NCBI GenBank assembly: GCA_030598645.1
Contig: JAUVPN010000098.1
Location: forward strand, 1-8,674
DNA: 8,674 nucleotides
DNA from: Hyphomicrobium sp.
GTDB lineage: Bacteria > Pseudomonadota > Alphaproteobacteria > Rhizobiales > Hyphomicrobiaceae
Direction of reading: 5' to 3'
In this document: piece after piece, positions 1 to 6,203 of the stretch
Layout: each line of letters begins with the position of its first letter
Numbering within the stretch: position 1 is the first letter of the stretch
Notes under the pieces: model-generated
The model's database searches: none
Seen by the model: only the letters and a program-made list of their open reading frames with translations
Told to the model about the DNA's origin: nothing
Position numbers and translations under genes: made by a program

Positions 1-1497
1 CCGGTTCTTGGCGGAGTTTGTGACCGCCCGCACCCGCTCAGAGAAGCCCTTCATGCCGGAGTAGGAGACGCCGCACATGTTGGTGACGTTGATCCCAGCG
101 CCGAGCGCCCGGCTCGCCAGCTCGGGCGCTTCCAGCAGCGCGCGCGTTCGCGTCACGGTCGGCGCGAAGATGTAGGCGGGGATCGCCAACTTATCCTGCC
201 CGGCCGCATCGAGGGCGTCGACGAACATTTTCGCCCAGCGTATCGTCTCCTCGTAGTTGCAGTGCGGGCAGCCGATGAAGACGGCGGTCGGGTTGCCGTC
301 CGGGTCGTCCCAGAGGTTCTCGAACGTGTCGAGGATCGCCTGCTGCTCCTTATCGTCGAAGACGTACGTCTGGAAGTTCTCCACCAACATGTCACGGCCC
401 TTTTCCTTGGGCTCGGGCGTCACGCCCTCGACGTGGTAGCAGCCGACGGCGCCCGCGGCGGCGGTGGCGCTGCCCATGTACTTCAGCTTGTGCCAGTTGT
501 CGTTGGTGACCTCGCCGCCGAAGTACTTGTCGACGCCCGCTATGTAAGGGATGTCCTCGACGCACTTCCGGCCGATCGCCGTGCCGAGCACGCCCCAGTC
601 GGGCTCCTCGCTCGTCTTCACATCGATCAGCCACTTCGCCTTGCGGCCCTCGTCGGTCATCAGGCCGAACATCGGCGCCTTGCCGAGCATGGCGCAGAGC
701 ATCTCCATCCCCGCGCCATAGCGGTTGGTTCGGATGCCGAGGACCGAATTGCCGTAGTTCACCGCCGAGGACTCGCACCAGGCCACCGGCGTGCCCGGCT
801 TCGGCGCATTGCCGATGTCGTCGATGTAGCAGGCGCAGGAGCGGAAGTTCAGGTCCGGCGCGCCGAGCTGCGCGTGGACCGCGTCCAGTCGCATCTGCAG
901 GGGATAGCCCTCGGCGATCAGCTGCATCTCGGTCGGGTTGTTCTGGACGTTGTAGACGTCGTAGGGGCGCGGGTTGACCGTGTAGGGCGCGTAGGACTTA
1001 AGACCCGCCGCGGCGCACTGCTCAAGCATGATGATCAGGGATTCGAGATAGGGCGCGCCGATGTAGAGGTTGGAGTGCGGCGCGCCGCCCAGATCCACCA
1101 GCTTCGTCGCCCCGAAGGTCTCGCCGAACCTGACGAGGATCTTCATCAGCTTGGCCTTTTCGGGACCCTCCTTGCCGTCGAGAATGGCCTGCTCCACATC
1201 CGTCAGTTCCATCTTCGACGATGCGCTGTCAGCCGTTGCGTTGGCCCTGGAAGCTCCAGTGAACGTCGCCGTCTGACCGTTCGGCTTTCCGTCAGGGCCG
1301 GTCCCGTCCATGTCCGACGTCAGGAAATGCTCGGCGAAGGCTGGAACTTTATTCATCTCAGATTCTCCCGAGGCTGCCGATCCGGTGGCTTTTAAGGTTT
1401 GAGGATTTCCTGCCTGAACGTTTTCGCTCTGGGCGGTCAGAGCAGCGGGTGCCAGTGCGACTGCCGGCATCGCTTTTACAAAGTCTCTTCGATTCAT
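1..1497 (-). CDS. Aconitase X (AcnX) catalytic-domain protein with Tat-like leader, 3' partial
   Basis: The frame is open for 499 codons from ATG at 1497 to the left edge, so the C-terminus is missing (perhaps a few dozen residues). AcnX enzymes are Fe-S or iron-dependent dehydratases of the aconitase superfamily; characterised members act on cis-3-hydroxy-L-proline or, in archaea, mevalonate 5-phosphate. The canonical AcnX start (MELTDVEQAILDG) lies at residue 96. Family-like motifs follow: GAPHSN (138-143), SCACYID (around 220), WCESSAVNYGNSVLGIRTNR (240-259), GCPHC (409-413), NMCG (474-476) and TNSAKN at the edge. C221/C223, C410 and C475 are candidate metal ligands. Residues 1-95 are an extension that begins MNRRDFVK, a twin-arginine-like motif, followed by an Ala-rich hydrophobic stretch, which suggests Tat export. 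No DUF126-type small subunit is visible upstream; the downstream side lies outside the window. Family assignment is firm; substrate and export are inference. Confidence 0.88.
   Translation of the reverse strand, partial: MNRRDFVKAMPAVALAPAALTAQSENVQAGNPQTLKATGSAASGESEMNKVPAFAEHFLTSDMDGTGPDGKPNGQTATFTGASRANATADSASSKMELTDVEQAILDGKEGPEKAKLMKILVRFGETFGATKLVDLGGAPHSNLYIGAPYLESLIIMLEQCAAAGLKSYAPYTVNPRPYDVYNVQNNPTEMQLIAEGYPLQMRLDAVHAQLGAPDLNFRSCACYIDDIGNAPKPGTPVAWCESSAVNYGNSVLGIRTNRYGAGMEMLCAMLGKAPMFGLMTDEGRKAKWLIDVKTSEEPDWGVLGTAIGRKCVEDIPYIAGVDKYFGGEVTNDNWHKLKYMGSATAAAGAVGCYHVEGVTPEPKEKGRDMLVENFQTYVFDDKEQQAILDTFENLWDDPDGNPTAVFIGCPHCNYEETIRWAKMFVDALDAAGQDKLAIPAYIFAPTVTRTRALLEAPELASRALGAGINVTNMCGVSYSGMKGFSERVRAVTNSAKNR
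1364..1369 (-). promoter_or_regulatory. Possible internal ribosome binding site in the AcnX gene
   Basis: GGGAGA on the minus strand ends 7 bases before an in-frame ATG at 1356 (residue 48). Initiation here would give a product without the leader. It may simply be a chance purine run in coding sequence, so this is a candidate only. Confidence 0.3.
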
Positions 1498-1505
1498 GCA
1501 GCGGT

Positions 1506-1511
1506 TCCTTC
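1506..1511 (-). promoter_or_regulatory. Ribosome binding site for the long (Tat-leader) AcnX start
   Basis: GAAGGA on the minus strand ends 8 bases before the ATG at 1497. It supports translation from the first methionine and therefore inclusion of the twin-arginine-like leader. Confidence 0.6.
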
Positions 1512-1858
1512 GTTTTCCTGGACCATCATCGTAAGCAAGGAAGATTGATCAAGCCCAATCGGCGAAAGTTTCTTAAGATCACGCTGGTGCTCCGTCGCTC
1601 GGCAACTGACCAATGAGGCTGAGCGCGTCGAACCTCGACAGCATTGATCTCGGTCAGCGCCTTGAACCGAGATATGGAGAGTGTCTAGCCTAACGGTAGG
1701 TGCGCACTAATCGATGATAGAGATCGCTAAGGGCAATGGCTATTGAACGTTTGATGCAAACAAGCGACCCCTTCAGAGCAAATCTGCTCATTGCATCCAA
1801 TGGAGAAAACTGAAGTTCATCGATCAGCTTTTTGGATGCTATGCAGAAACGCGTCGGG

Positions 1859-1938
1859 CCAATGTCCGCGTTGCTCTCGAAACCATACATTCTGGGAGGC
1901 GGGATCGATTTCCGCTACGTGCCAAAAGCGGACATTGG
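1859..1938. repeat. 80-bp element with 11-bp perfect terminal inverted repeats
   Basis: CCAATGTCCGC at 1859-1869 is exactly complementary to GCGGACATTGG at 1928-1938. The ends share the TGTCCGC/GCGGACA core with the shorter hairpins at 4941-5012 and 5361-5390. The size and symmetric ends fit a small non-autonomous, MITE-like or palindromic intergenic repeat. From memory, its translation (containing YVPKADI) resembles short hypothetical proteins predicted from repeats in Rhizobiales genomes. I see no target-site duplication. Confidence 0.65.
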
Positions 1939-2163
1939 AATCTTGTCTCAGGCATGCCCGCAGAACTTGCAAGCGCAGAAATACGTGGCTTCAAAGGTGG
2001 AGGGTCCGTTGTGATAATCTGGGCTGCTTCTTGCCCTCCGCTACGCGTAGCCAAGACACATCTTGTGACAGTTTGTGATCGTATGGGGTTAGGGCTCTAA
2101 TCCTCGGTAGGTTCTGACGGGAACCGCGACACAGAAGCGATCTCACAAAAAAATTGTAACTTG

Positions 2164-2213
2164 CAGAACCGGGTCCTTACGGGTTCTGTCCACCCGAGTG
2201 CAATCCTCGGAGG
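2164..2213 (+). promoter_or_regulatory. Double-hairpin leader overlapping the ribosome binding site
   Basis: Two stem-loops lie directly before the gene at 2223. The first pairs CAGAACC (2164-2170) with GGTTCTG (2182-2188). The second pairs CCGAG (2194-2198) with CTCGG (2206-2210) around a 7-base loop. The last two bases of the second stem are the first two of the GGAGG ribosome binding site (2209-2213, 9 bases before ATG). Folding could limit translation, as in RNA thermometers or riboregulators. The stems are short, so this is a candidate. Confidence 0.4.
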
Positions 2214-2222
2214 CTTATTCAA

Positions 2223-2486
2223 ATGGTTCGCGTACGTCGTCTCACCGTCACCTTTACAGCCACCACCCTCATGATCACGCTCGCTGCTCCTGCGATTTCA
2301 GGCGACTATGTCGAGCACAGAAATGACAAGACCATCGTCGATGTGCCCACCACCCACGTCGAGACCGATGGTGACAGAAGAACTCGCGTTAAGGTGCGCG
2401 CGCCCTACACAAAGGTCGATGTTGATACTAAGCGGCGGCACGTGCGCATTCGCGTCCCCTACTACAACGGAGATATACGATGGTAA
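2223..2486 (+). CDS. Small secreted protein with two beta-type repeats
   Basis: This 87-residue protein starts at an ATG with a strong GGAGG site 9 bases upstream. Residues 1-24 form a classical signal peptide: three Arg in the first six residues, a Thr/Ala/Leu-rich core, and a likely cut after APA (residue 24) or a few residues later. The mature part is about 60 residues, highly charged, with alternating hydrophobic and polar residues typical of beta strands. It contains two tandem units of about 20 residues: VPTTHVETD...RVKVRAPY and APYTKVDVD...VRIRVPY. No enzyme motif and no cysteine is present, so a structural or surface-binding role in the periplasm is the most that can be inferred. The gene stands alone, preceded by a hairpin leader that may control translation. 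I do not recognise a named family. Confidence 0.72.
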   Translation: MVRVRRLTVTFTATTLMITLAAPAISGDYVEHRNDKTIVDVPTTHVETDGDRRTRVKVRAPYTKVDVDTKRRHVRIRVPYYNGDIRW

Positions 2487-2815
2487 CAAGCCAGCCGCCA
2501 TCACCGGAAGAACAAATAAGCTCAAAGCGCGAAGCTTAATCGGGCTAATGCGCAGAATATGGCTGGCGGCACGTTGCAAAGTACCAAGCTCCCGCCCTAG
2601 GTGACTTGCGGCACCTTCCTGCGCTCATCTCTCTTGCAGGGGTGGCCACCAATCTCATCCTAATAGCAGATGCCAGTGGTCCGGCATTCGCCCGGTAGGG
2701 CGCGGCCAGCAACCGCACTTAAGGGCACTGTGGATGCTATGAACGATAGAATAATGACACGCACTGCTGTTATTCAACGAAATTTGGCTGAGCGAACTCA
2801 GAGCTGAGCCCTTCG
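2487..2815. other. Intergenic region without a gene
   Basis: This lies between a plus-strand gene and the 3' end of a minus-strand gene. It holds a 10-base palindrome GGTGGCCACC (2641-2650) and a CGCCC/GGGCG hairpin with a GGTA loop (2689-2702). The hairpin has no T-run on either side, so I do not call it a terminator. I see nothing else. Confidence 0.5.
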
Positions 2816-3241
2816 CTAATCTATATAGCAGCCACCTGTCGCAAATTCTTGGAATCGGCCATACGGGTCTTCTTCGGCTCCGAACGGGGAGATGCTCGCT
2901 TTCCAAATAGCAATGCCTTGATTTTCATCGATGACATCGTTGTAGACATAAAAACGTAGTGAAGACTTGGGATCCTCTGGGCTGATAACGAAGACCAGAA
3001 AAGCCGCACCTGCTGATTTGAGTTGGAGTATTGTCTTTTCGGCCGGAACGTCATCTTCTTTGAACGTCACAGTGACCCGCTCTGCGAACTGGTTCACGCC
3101 CTCTGTTTTTACTTTCAAGTCGAGAAACGGCTCCTCCTGCCGCTTAAAAGAGCAGTAGAGGTAGGTAGCTTCTTCCGCGCACGCCGCAGACCAGCTGCAC
3201 AAGACCAACACGAACACTGCCGAGCACACGTATCTGGCCAT
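2816..3241 (-). CDS. Secreted protein of unknown function with one likely disulfide
   Basis: This 141-residue protein starts at ATG 3241 with GAGGAG (3249-3254) 7 bases upstream. Residues 1-22 are a signal peptide: MARY, a hydrophobic core of Val/Leu/Cys, then A-C-A as a probable cleavage site before Glu23-Glu24. The mature part has only two cysteines, C30 (in YLYC) and C138 (in GGCYID), placed at its two ends, which would suit a disulfide closing a periplasmic domain. The middle alternates charged and hydrophobic residues (LDLKVKTEG, RVTVTFKED, LRFYVYNDV), suggesting a beta-sandwich. I do not recognise the family and see no catalytic motif. It lies 95 bases downstream of the HNH-like gene on the same strand, but its own strong ribosome binding site and the gap argue that it is a separate unit. 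Confidence 0.75.
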   Translation of the reverse strand: MARYVCSAVFVLVLCSWSAACAEEATYLYCSFKRQEEPFLDLKVKTEGVNQFAERVTVTFKEDDVPAEKTILQLKSAGAAFLVFVISPEDPKSSLRFYVYNDVIDENQGIAIWKASISPFGAEEDPYGRFQEFATGGCYID

Positions 3242-3336
3242 CTGTCAGCTCCTCTATCTATTACGCAAACCCGCAGCCTTTGTCCGAATGACGTGTGGGA
3301 GGATTGGGATGGGAGGACACATCGTTGCTGCCCTTA

Positions 3337-3789
3337 TCAGTCTCCGCTTTCCGGAACCCATCTAGCGCTAAAGGAGGCCAAGTGATCCCGCGGCTTTTCA
3401 AGCTGACGATTGACCTCAACGAGCTTATCTAGTTCTTCGCGAGTGTCTGCGAACAACGTCCAGAGTATATGCGCATCACGAGTTGCGGCATCGATCGCCC
3501 TTTCAACATGGACGAATCGGTCGCCCCTGGTTTGCTTCGCGAACGCTGTGACGTACTGCATGTTCTCGATGATCGGCAATCCACCTTTCGAGAGCGGTAC
3601 GATGTAGTCGAGCATGGGCAACGCTAAAACAAAGTCGAACGGGCAACCACTAAGTGCGCAGCATTGTTTCTGAGCATCCAGCAGCTCATCTAGTTCCGCT
3701 TTTGTGACCTCGAATATCCTCAAATCGTTACTCATAGGGTGGCAGGCAAATACTGACAGTGTCATTAGTGTCAACGCTGCTTCCGCCAT
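3337..3789 (-). CDS. Degenerate HNH-endonuclease-like protein
   Basis: This frame encodes up to 150 residues. Residues 43-90 follow the layout of an HNH nuclease: CCALSGC (43-49), then LDYIVPLSKGG (60-70), then ENMQYV (75-80) and AKQTRGD (84-90). In active HNH proteins the second block usually reads DHIVPLSKGG and the last block carries Asn near Lys-Gly-Asp. Here the catalytic His is Tyr62 and the last Asn is Ala or Phe, so metal-dependent cleavage is doubtful. The C-terminal 60 residues look helical and charged. The start is uncertain: neither ATG 3789 nor in-frame ATG 3735 (residue 19, beginning MSNDLRIF) has a good ribosome binding site. The product may be an inactive nuclease derivative, a DNA-binding remnant or an unrelated protein; the resemblance comes from motif order only. 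Confidence 0.55.
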   Translation of the reverse strand: MAEAALTLMTLSVFACHPMSNDLRIFEVTKAELDELLDAQKQCCALSGCPFDFVLALPMLDYIVPLSKGGLPIIENMQYVTAFAKQTRGDRFVHVERAIDAATRDAHILWTLFADTREELDKLVEVNRQLEKPRDHLASFSARWVPESGD

Positions 3790-4525
3790 TTCGGATTACT
3801 CAGCCCTCATCTACAAACAGTCATCTAGGGCTGCAATTACCTACCTCTGAGAGCTTCCGAGATCCGCACCTTGGGACACGGCCGACGCAAGAATGCTGGG
3901 CCGCGCCACCCTTCTACGAGGGTTTATGGCTGACGGGGCGAGTGAGAAAGGAGTCGTCGATAGCTCCGCTTCACCCCCAAGAGCGTACATAAGTTCCATA
4001 AGCTATCGGCCGCATCGTCCGCACCTGAGAATAAGAACTGCGCAGAAAAAAGTAAGGGCCGCACGCTACGGACGATGTGGATCGAACCGTCTTCCATGAC
4101 AGGCCAGTAACGAGTGCACCACTGCATCGGAATAGGGATTTGATTCTGATGAATTACAGGCGAGCCCTTTGAACTGCCCCTCAACACCGATTCAAACAAT
4201 AGAGCGGCTTTGGAAATTGCTGCAGCAGCTCACACCGATGACGCGCCGCACTATTTCTTATTAATTTGGGGTCGCCAAGCTCCACTCATAATCGGAATCG
4301 ACCCGGCATGAGTGTCAAACTAATGCCGCCGCAGAGCGCTAAACTAAAGCTAGCGCCAGTGGTGGCAGTAACGTCGGCTCTATCAATCATTGACCTCAAA
4401 AGTATCTCGCATCAGCGTAATCGTATTTCTTTTCAACTGCGACCTATGAGGCACCGTTTGGTGGAGCGGTCATGTTAGATTTTGAGTATCGAGAGGGTGC
4501 GCGTCGAACAAAACGGGGATTCGTC
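3790..4525. other. Long gene-poor region
   Basis: I see no convincing gene in about 740 bases. Open frames exist on both strands but lack ribosome binding sites and recognisable protein features. The region holds a decayed copy of the hairpin repeat (3965-3990) and a 9-base inverted repeat CATCGTCCG/CGGACGATG (4013-4021 and 4069-4077), which could be chance. It probably contains the promoters of the divergent genes at 3789 and 4526. No clear -35/-10 pair stands out. Confidence 0.5.
3965..3990. repeat. Decayed copy of the TCCGCTT hairpin repeat
   Basis: TCCGCTT, then ACCCCCAA after one extra base, then GAGCGTACAT closely match the repeat at 4944-4967. The right stem has lost complementarity through point changes. 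Shared loop and left arm support common descent. Confidence 0.45.
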
Positions 4526-4738
4526 ATGATCACTCTGACGATGGTTTTGTGTCTGCTCTCAAGCCCGGTGGACTGTCGGGAAAGCAAACTCCAGTTTGCG
4601 CCACAAGGCTTGTCTGTATACGCCTGCGCAATGAAGGGCCAGGCTCAGATCGCCGATCCAAAGAAGAGGGTCCTGCGCGAGGGTGAATTCGTGGCGCGCT
4701 ATCGCTGCGAGAAATCTGGGATGTTCGCAAAAATCTAG
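4526..4738 (+). CDS. 70-residue cysteine-containing protein, paralog of the gene at 7167-7382
   Basis: The chosen start is ATG 4526, with GGGGA 6 bases upstream. An ATG at 4472 would add 18 residues and also has a nearby GGAG, but alignment to the second copy in this window begins at 4526. The two proteins share MI at the start, cysteines at positions 9 and 17, FA at 24-25, G28, the core [FY]ACAM.GQ, a later cysteine and a lysine-rich end (FAKI here, IMAKA there). The N-terminal 17 residues are hydrophobic and might be a short signal or membrane anchor, although no positive charge precedes them. This copy lacks the W...P.W segment present in the other, so it is the more diverged one. I know of similar short hypothetical proteins in Rhizobiales but no function. 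Confidence 0.65.
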   Translation: MITLTMVLCLLSSPVDCRESKLQFAPQGLSVYACAMKGQAQIADPKKRVLREGEFVARYRCEKSGMFAKI

Positions 4739-4940
4739 GGTGACGTGTTAGCAGGGATTTTTTGTCCGTATGACCACAGCCGCGCTTCGCACGGCGACCG
4801 ACGATTTCAATGATCCCGTCAGCTAAAATCGCACCTCTGCTTGTCCCACCATCAAGTGATCGGCGCTCATTTTTCCGCTGCAGCACTCTGCTTCAATGTC
4901 TGCTTTGGGTAACGAGCAGACATGGGAGCATGCGTTATGG

Positions 4941-5012
4941 ATGTCCGCTTACCCCCAAAAGCGGAGAGCCTCCGAGGCGACATCAATGTCCGCTAAGCGC
5001 CAATAGCGGACA
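4941..5012. repeat. Two tandem TGTCCGCT hairpin repeats
   Basis: Copy one has stem TCCGCTT (4944-4950) and AAGCGGA (4959-4965) with loop ACCCCCAA. Copy two has a perfect 9-base stem, TGTCCGCTA (4987-4995) and TAGCGGACA (5004-5012), with loop AGCGCCAA. Both loops are 8 bases and similar, and the copies are 45 bases apart in the same orientation. The cluster lies just beyond the 3' end of the minus-strand gene at 5034. Its translation (CPLSANSGH) is, from memory, one often seen in hypothetical proteins predicted from repeats in Rhizobiales. Confidence 0.65.
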
Positions 5013-5033
5013 CGAACGCCGCTACTTGTTGCG

Positions 5034-5249
5034 CTAAGCGCGGCGCAAACTTGTCCATACTCGTCTGCTAAAGCCGTGGGGTTGGAGTGGCTTGGCTGAA
5101 ACTTCTTGACGCAATTCGATTAGTAGCTCCAGCGTTCTGACGCGACCAAACCGCTCATAGTATGTCGCCAGAGCGATCCGCGCCTGCTCTTCCATATGAA
5201 AAGATCGAGCTTGTTCAATCTTTTCGATTAATGGCCACACGCGTTTCAT
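5034..5249 (-). CDS. Small helical protein of unknown function
   Basis: This 71-residue protein starts at ATG 5249, with AGGAAG (5256-5261) 6 bases upstream. An in-frame ATG at 5267 would add six residues but has a weaker site. The protein reads as a charged, largely alpha-helical chain: MKRVWPLIEKIEQA, then a middle with ARIALATYYERFGRVR, then LELLIELRQEV, ending in a basic tail rich in Arg. It has no cysteine, signal peptide or membrane segment, so it is probably cytoplasmic. Two amphipathic helices in a hairpin are plausible. I do not recognise a family. Its 3' end sits 22 bases from the tandem hairpin repeats, and a TTGCGC/GCGCAA dyad (5029-5048) spans its stop codon. The reading frame has no other support, so it may be spurious. 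Confidence 0.5.
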   Translation of the reverse strand: MKRVWPLIEKIEQARSFHMEEQARIALATYYERFGRVRTLELLIELRQEVSAKPLQPHGFSRRVWTSLRRA

Positions 5250-5573
5250 CTTCCACTTCCTGAACATCAACCATCACCGCGTGCAGCATAGTTCGCTGGG
5301 CTGAGTGTACGATTGACGTTGTGGGGTTAGGGTTACGCGGATAGCCATGCCATCTCGGCGAATGTCCGCTTTTGGAGGGTAGAGCGGATACTTAATCCTT
5401 CAACACGCCCCTGACGAGCCAACCTGGGCTGAGCTGAGTGGAAATCGCTTACTTAGGTAAGCCGCGCCACCCCAGCCCAGCGCGAACGACATCCTGCTTT
5501 GCGCTGAGTAGTGCTGATCTGATGCGCTCCTTTTGACGTATCGACTACAAAACTGTTTGCAGGAAAAATATCC
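5250..5573. other. Intergenic region between divergent genes
   Basis: The region separates the minus-strand gene at 5034-5249 from the peroxidase gene at 5574, so it should hold both promoters. A TTGACG (5533-5538) could be a -35 for the peroxidase, but no good -10 follows at the usual distance. It holds one hairpin repeat copy (5361-5390). I see no gene. Confidence 0.5.
5361..5390. repeat. Single hairpin repeat copy, opposite orientation
   Basis: TCCGCT (5365-5370) pairs with AGCGGA (5383-5388) around a 12-base loop with GGAGGGT, roughly the complement of the ACCCCC loop in the copies at 4944 and 3965. The left flank reads AATGTCCGCT as in the other copies. Confidence 0.5.
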
Positions 5574-6143
5574 ATGTTTGCTCGTTTTGTGGGGTCAGCT
5601 GTGGCGCTAATGGCTGGAGGCATCGCCATAGGAGCCGAAAGTTTAGGTTCGGCCCATGAGTTCCAATTCACGTCAATCGATGGTGCGCCACTGCCGTTAT
5701 CCAACTATCGGGGTAAAATTGTACTTGTCGTGAATACTGCCTCTCGCTGCGGGTTCACGTCTCAATATGCTGGCCTTCAAAATTTATGGGAGCGCTACCG
5801 CAACCGCGGGCTTATCGTTCTCGGTGTCCCCTCAAATGACTTCGGTAATCAGGAGCCAGGTAACGAGGAGGAAATAAAAAGGTTTTGTAAAGATAATTTT
5901 GGCGTTGATTTTCCGATGACAAGTAAAGTCAGAGTGAAAGGTGGTGCAGTGCATCCATTCTATGCTTGGGTCGCAGGGTTGCTCGGCTCGTCAGGGGCGC
6001 CTAGTTGGAACTTTCAGAAATATCTTATCGGTCCTGATGGACGCCTCCTTAGCTGGTATCCTCCAATGACATCACCAAAATCGATTGTGCTAAAGCGTGC
6101 GATTGAGAAACAACTCGACACTTTGCAACCAGCAAGCTACTGA
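5574..6143 (+). CDS. Glutathione peroxidase-family thiol peroxidase, probably exported
   Basis: This 189-residue protein belongs to the glutathione peroxidase family, which reduces hydrogen and organic peroxides with thioredoxin or glutathione. The catalytic tetrad is complete: C59 in NTASRCGFTSQY, Q93 in SNDFGNQEPG, and W145-N146 in SWNFQKYL. It is a Cys, not selenocysteine, enzyme. C105 in RFCKDNFGVDFPM matches the resolving Cys of the two-Cys, thioredoxin-dependent type, so thioredoxin-like reductant is more likely than glutathione. Residues 1-27 resemble a signal peptide (MFARF, a Gly/Ala/Ile-rich core, GSA before H28), and the remaining 162 residues equal the usual cytosolic enzyme. Periplasmic location is therefore inferred. 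AGGA (5561-5564) precedes the ATG by 9 bases. The dehalogenase gene begins 60 bases downstream on the same strand. Confidence 0.93.
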   Translation: MFARFVGSAVALMAGGIAIGAESLGSAHEFQFTSIDGAPLPLSNYRGKIVLVVNTASRCGFTSQYAGLQNLWERYRNRGLIVLGVPSNDFGNQEPGNEEEIKRFCKDNFGVDFPMTSKVRVKGGAVHPFYAWVAGLLGSSGAPSWNFQKYLIGPDGRLLSWYPPMTSPKSIVLKRAIEKQLDTLQPASY

Positions 6144-6191
6144 CTTGTCAGACGAGCTTCGCGCCAACAATCAATGCAAAAATGATCGAGC

Positions 6192-6196
6192 GAGGG
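6192..6196 (+). promoter_or_regulatory. Ribosome binding site deciding a GTG start
   Basis: GAGGG ends 7 bases before GTG at 6204. The GTG start puts the nucleophile at Asp10, the same number as in the reference L-2-haloacid dehalogenases, so site and family length agree. Confidence 0.7.
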
Positions 6197-6203
6197 CAGC
6201 AAG

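Larger units (their letters stand above)
1498..2222. other. Gene-poor intergenic region
   Basis: No convincing gene is visible on either strand. The part near 1500-1600 should hold the AcnX promoter, but I see no clear -35/-10 pair. The region contains an 80-base inverted-repeat element (1859-1938), an 8-base dyad at 1647-1673, a 12-base palindrome at 2040-2051, a GGTTC/GAACC dyad at 2110-2125, and the hairpin leader of the gene at 2223. The two small dyads and the palindrome are of sizes expected by chance. Confidence 0.6.

Noticed and set aside
262..1395. A 377-codon open frame on the plus strand, opposite the AcnX gene
   Set aside because: Its product is rich in Arg, Val, Asp and His with no family feature, as expected for the antisense of a GC-rich gene. 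The minus strand encodes clear AcnX motifs.
1690..1890. A 66-residue minus-strand frame, and frames at 1791-2078 and 1832-2014 on the plus strand
   Set aside because: They run into the 80-base repeat element and owe part of their sequence to it. No ribosome binding site or signal supports them.
2040..2051. Perfect 12-base palindrome GCTACGCGTAGC
   Set aside because: About two palindromes of this length are expected by chance here, and no gene or promoter relation is evident.
3733..3789. Possible lipoprotein signal (LSVFAC) at the start of the HNH-like protein
   Set aside because: There is no positive charge before the hydrophobic part, and the true start may be residue 19, which would remove it.
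4013..4077. Perfect 9-base inverted repeat CATCGTCCG/CGGACGATG with a 47-base spacer
   Set aside because: A few such repeats are expected by chance in a window of this size, and nothing else marks the site.
3924..4199. A 91-residue minus-strand frame beginning at TTG
   Set aside because: It has no ribosome binding site and ends through the decayed hairpin repeat. A segment near MEDGSIHIVRSVRP looks protein-like, but this is not enough to call a gene.
4266..4478. A 70-residue plus-strand frame overlapping the alternative start of the gene at 4526
   Set aside because: There is no ribosome binding site, no recognisable motif, and low-complexity basic composition.
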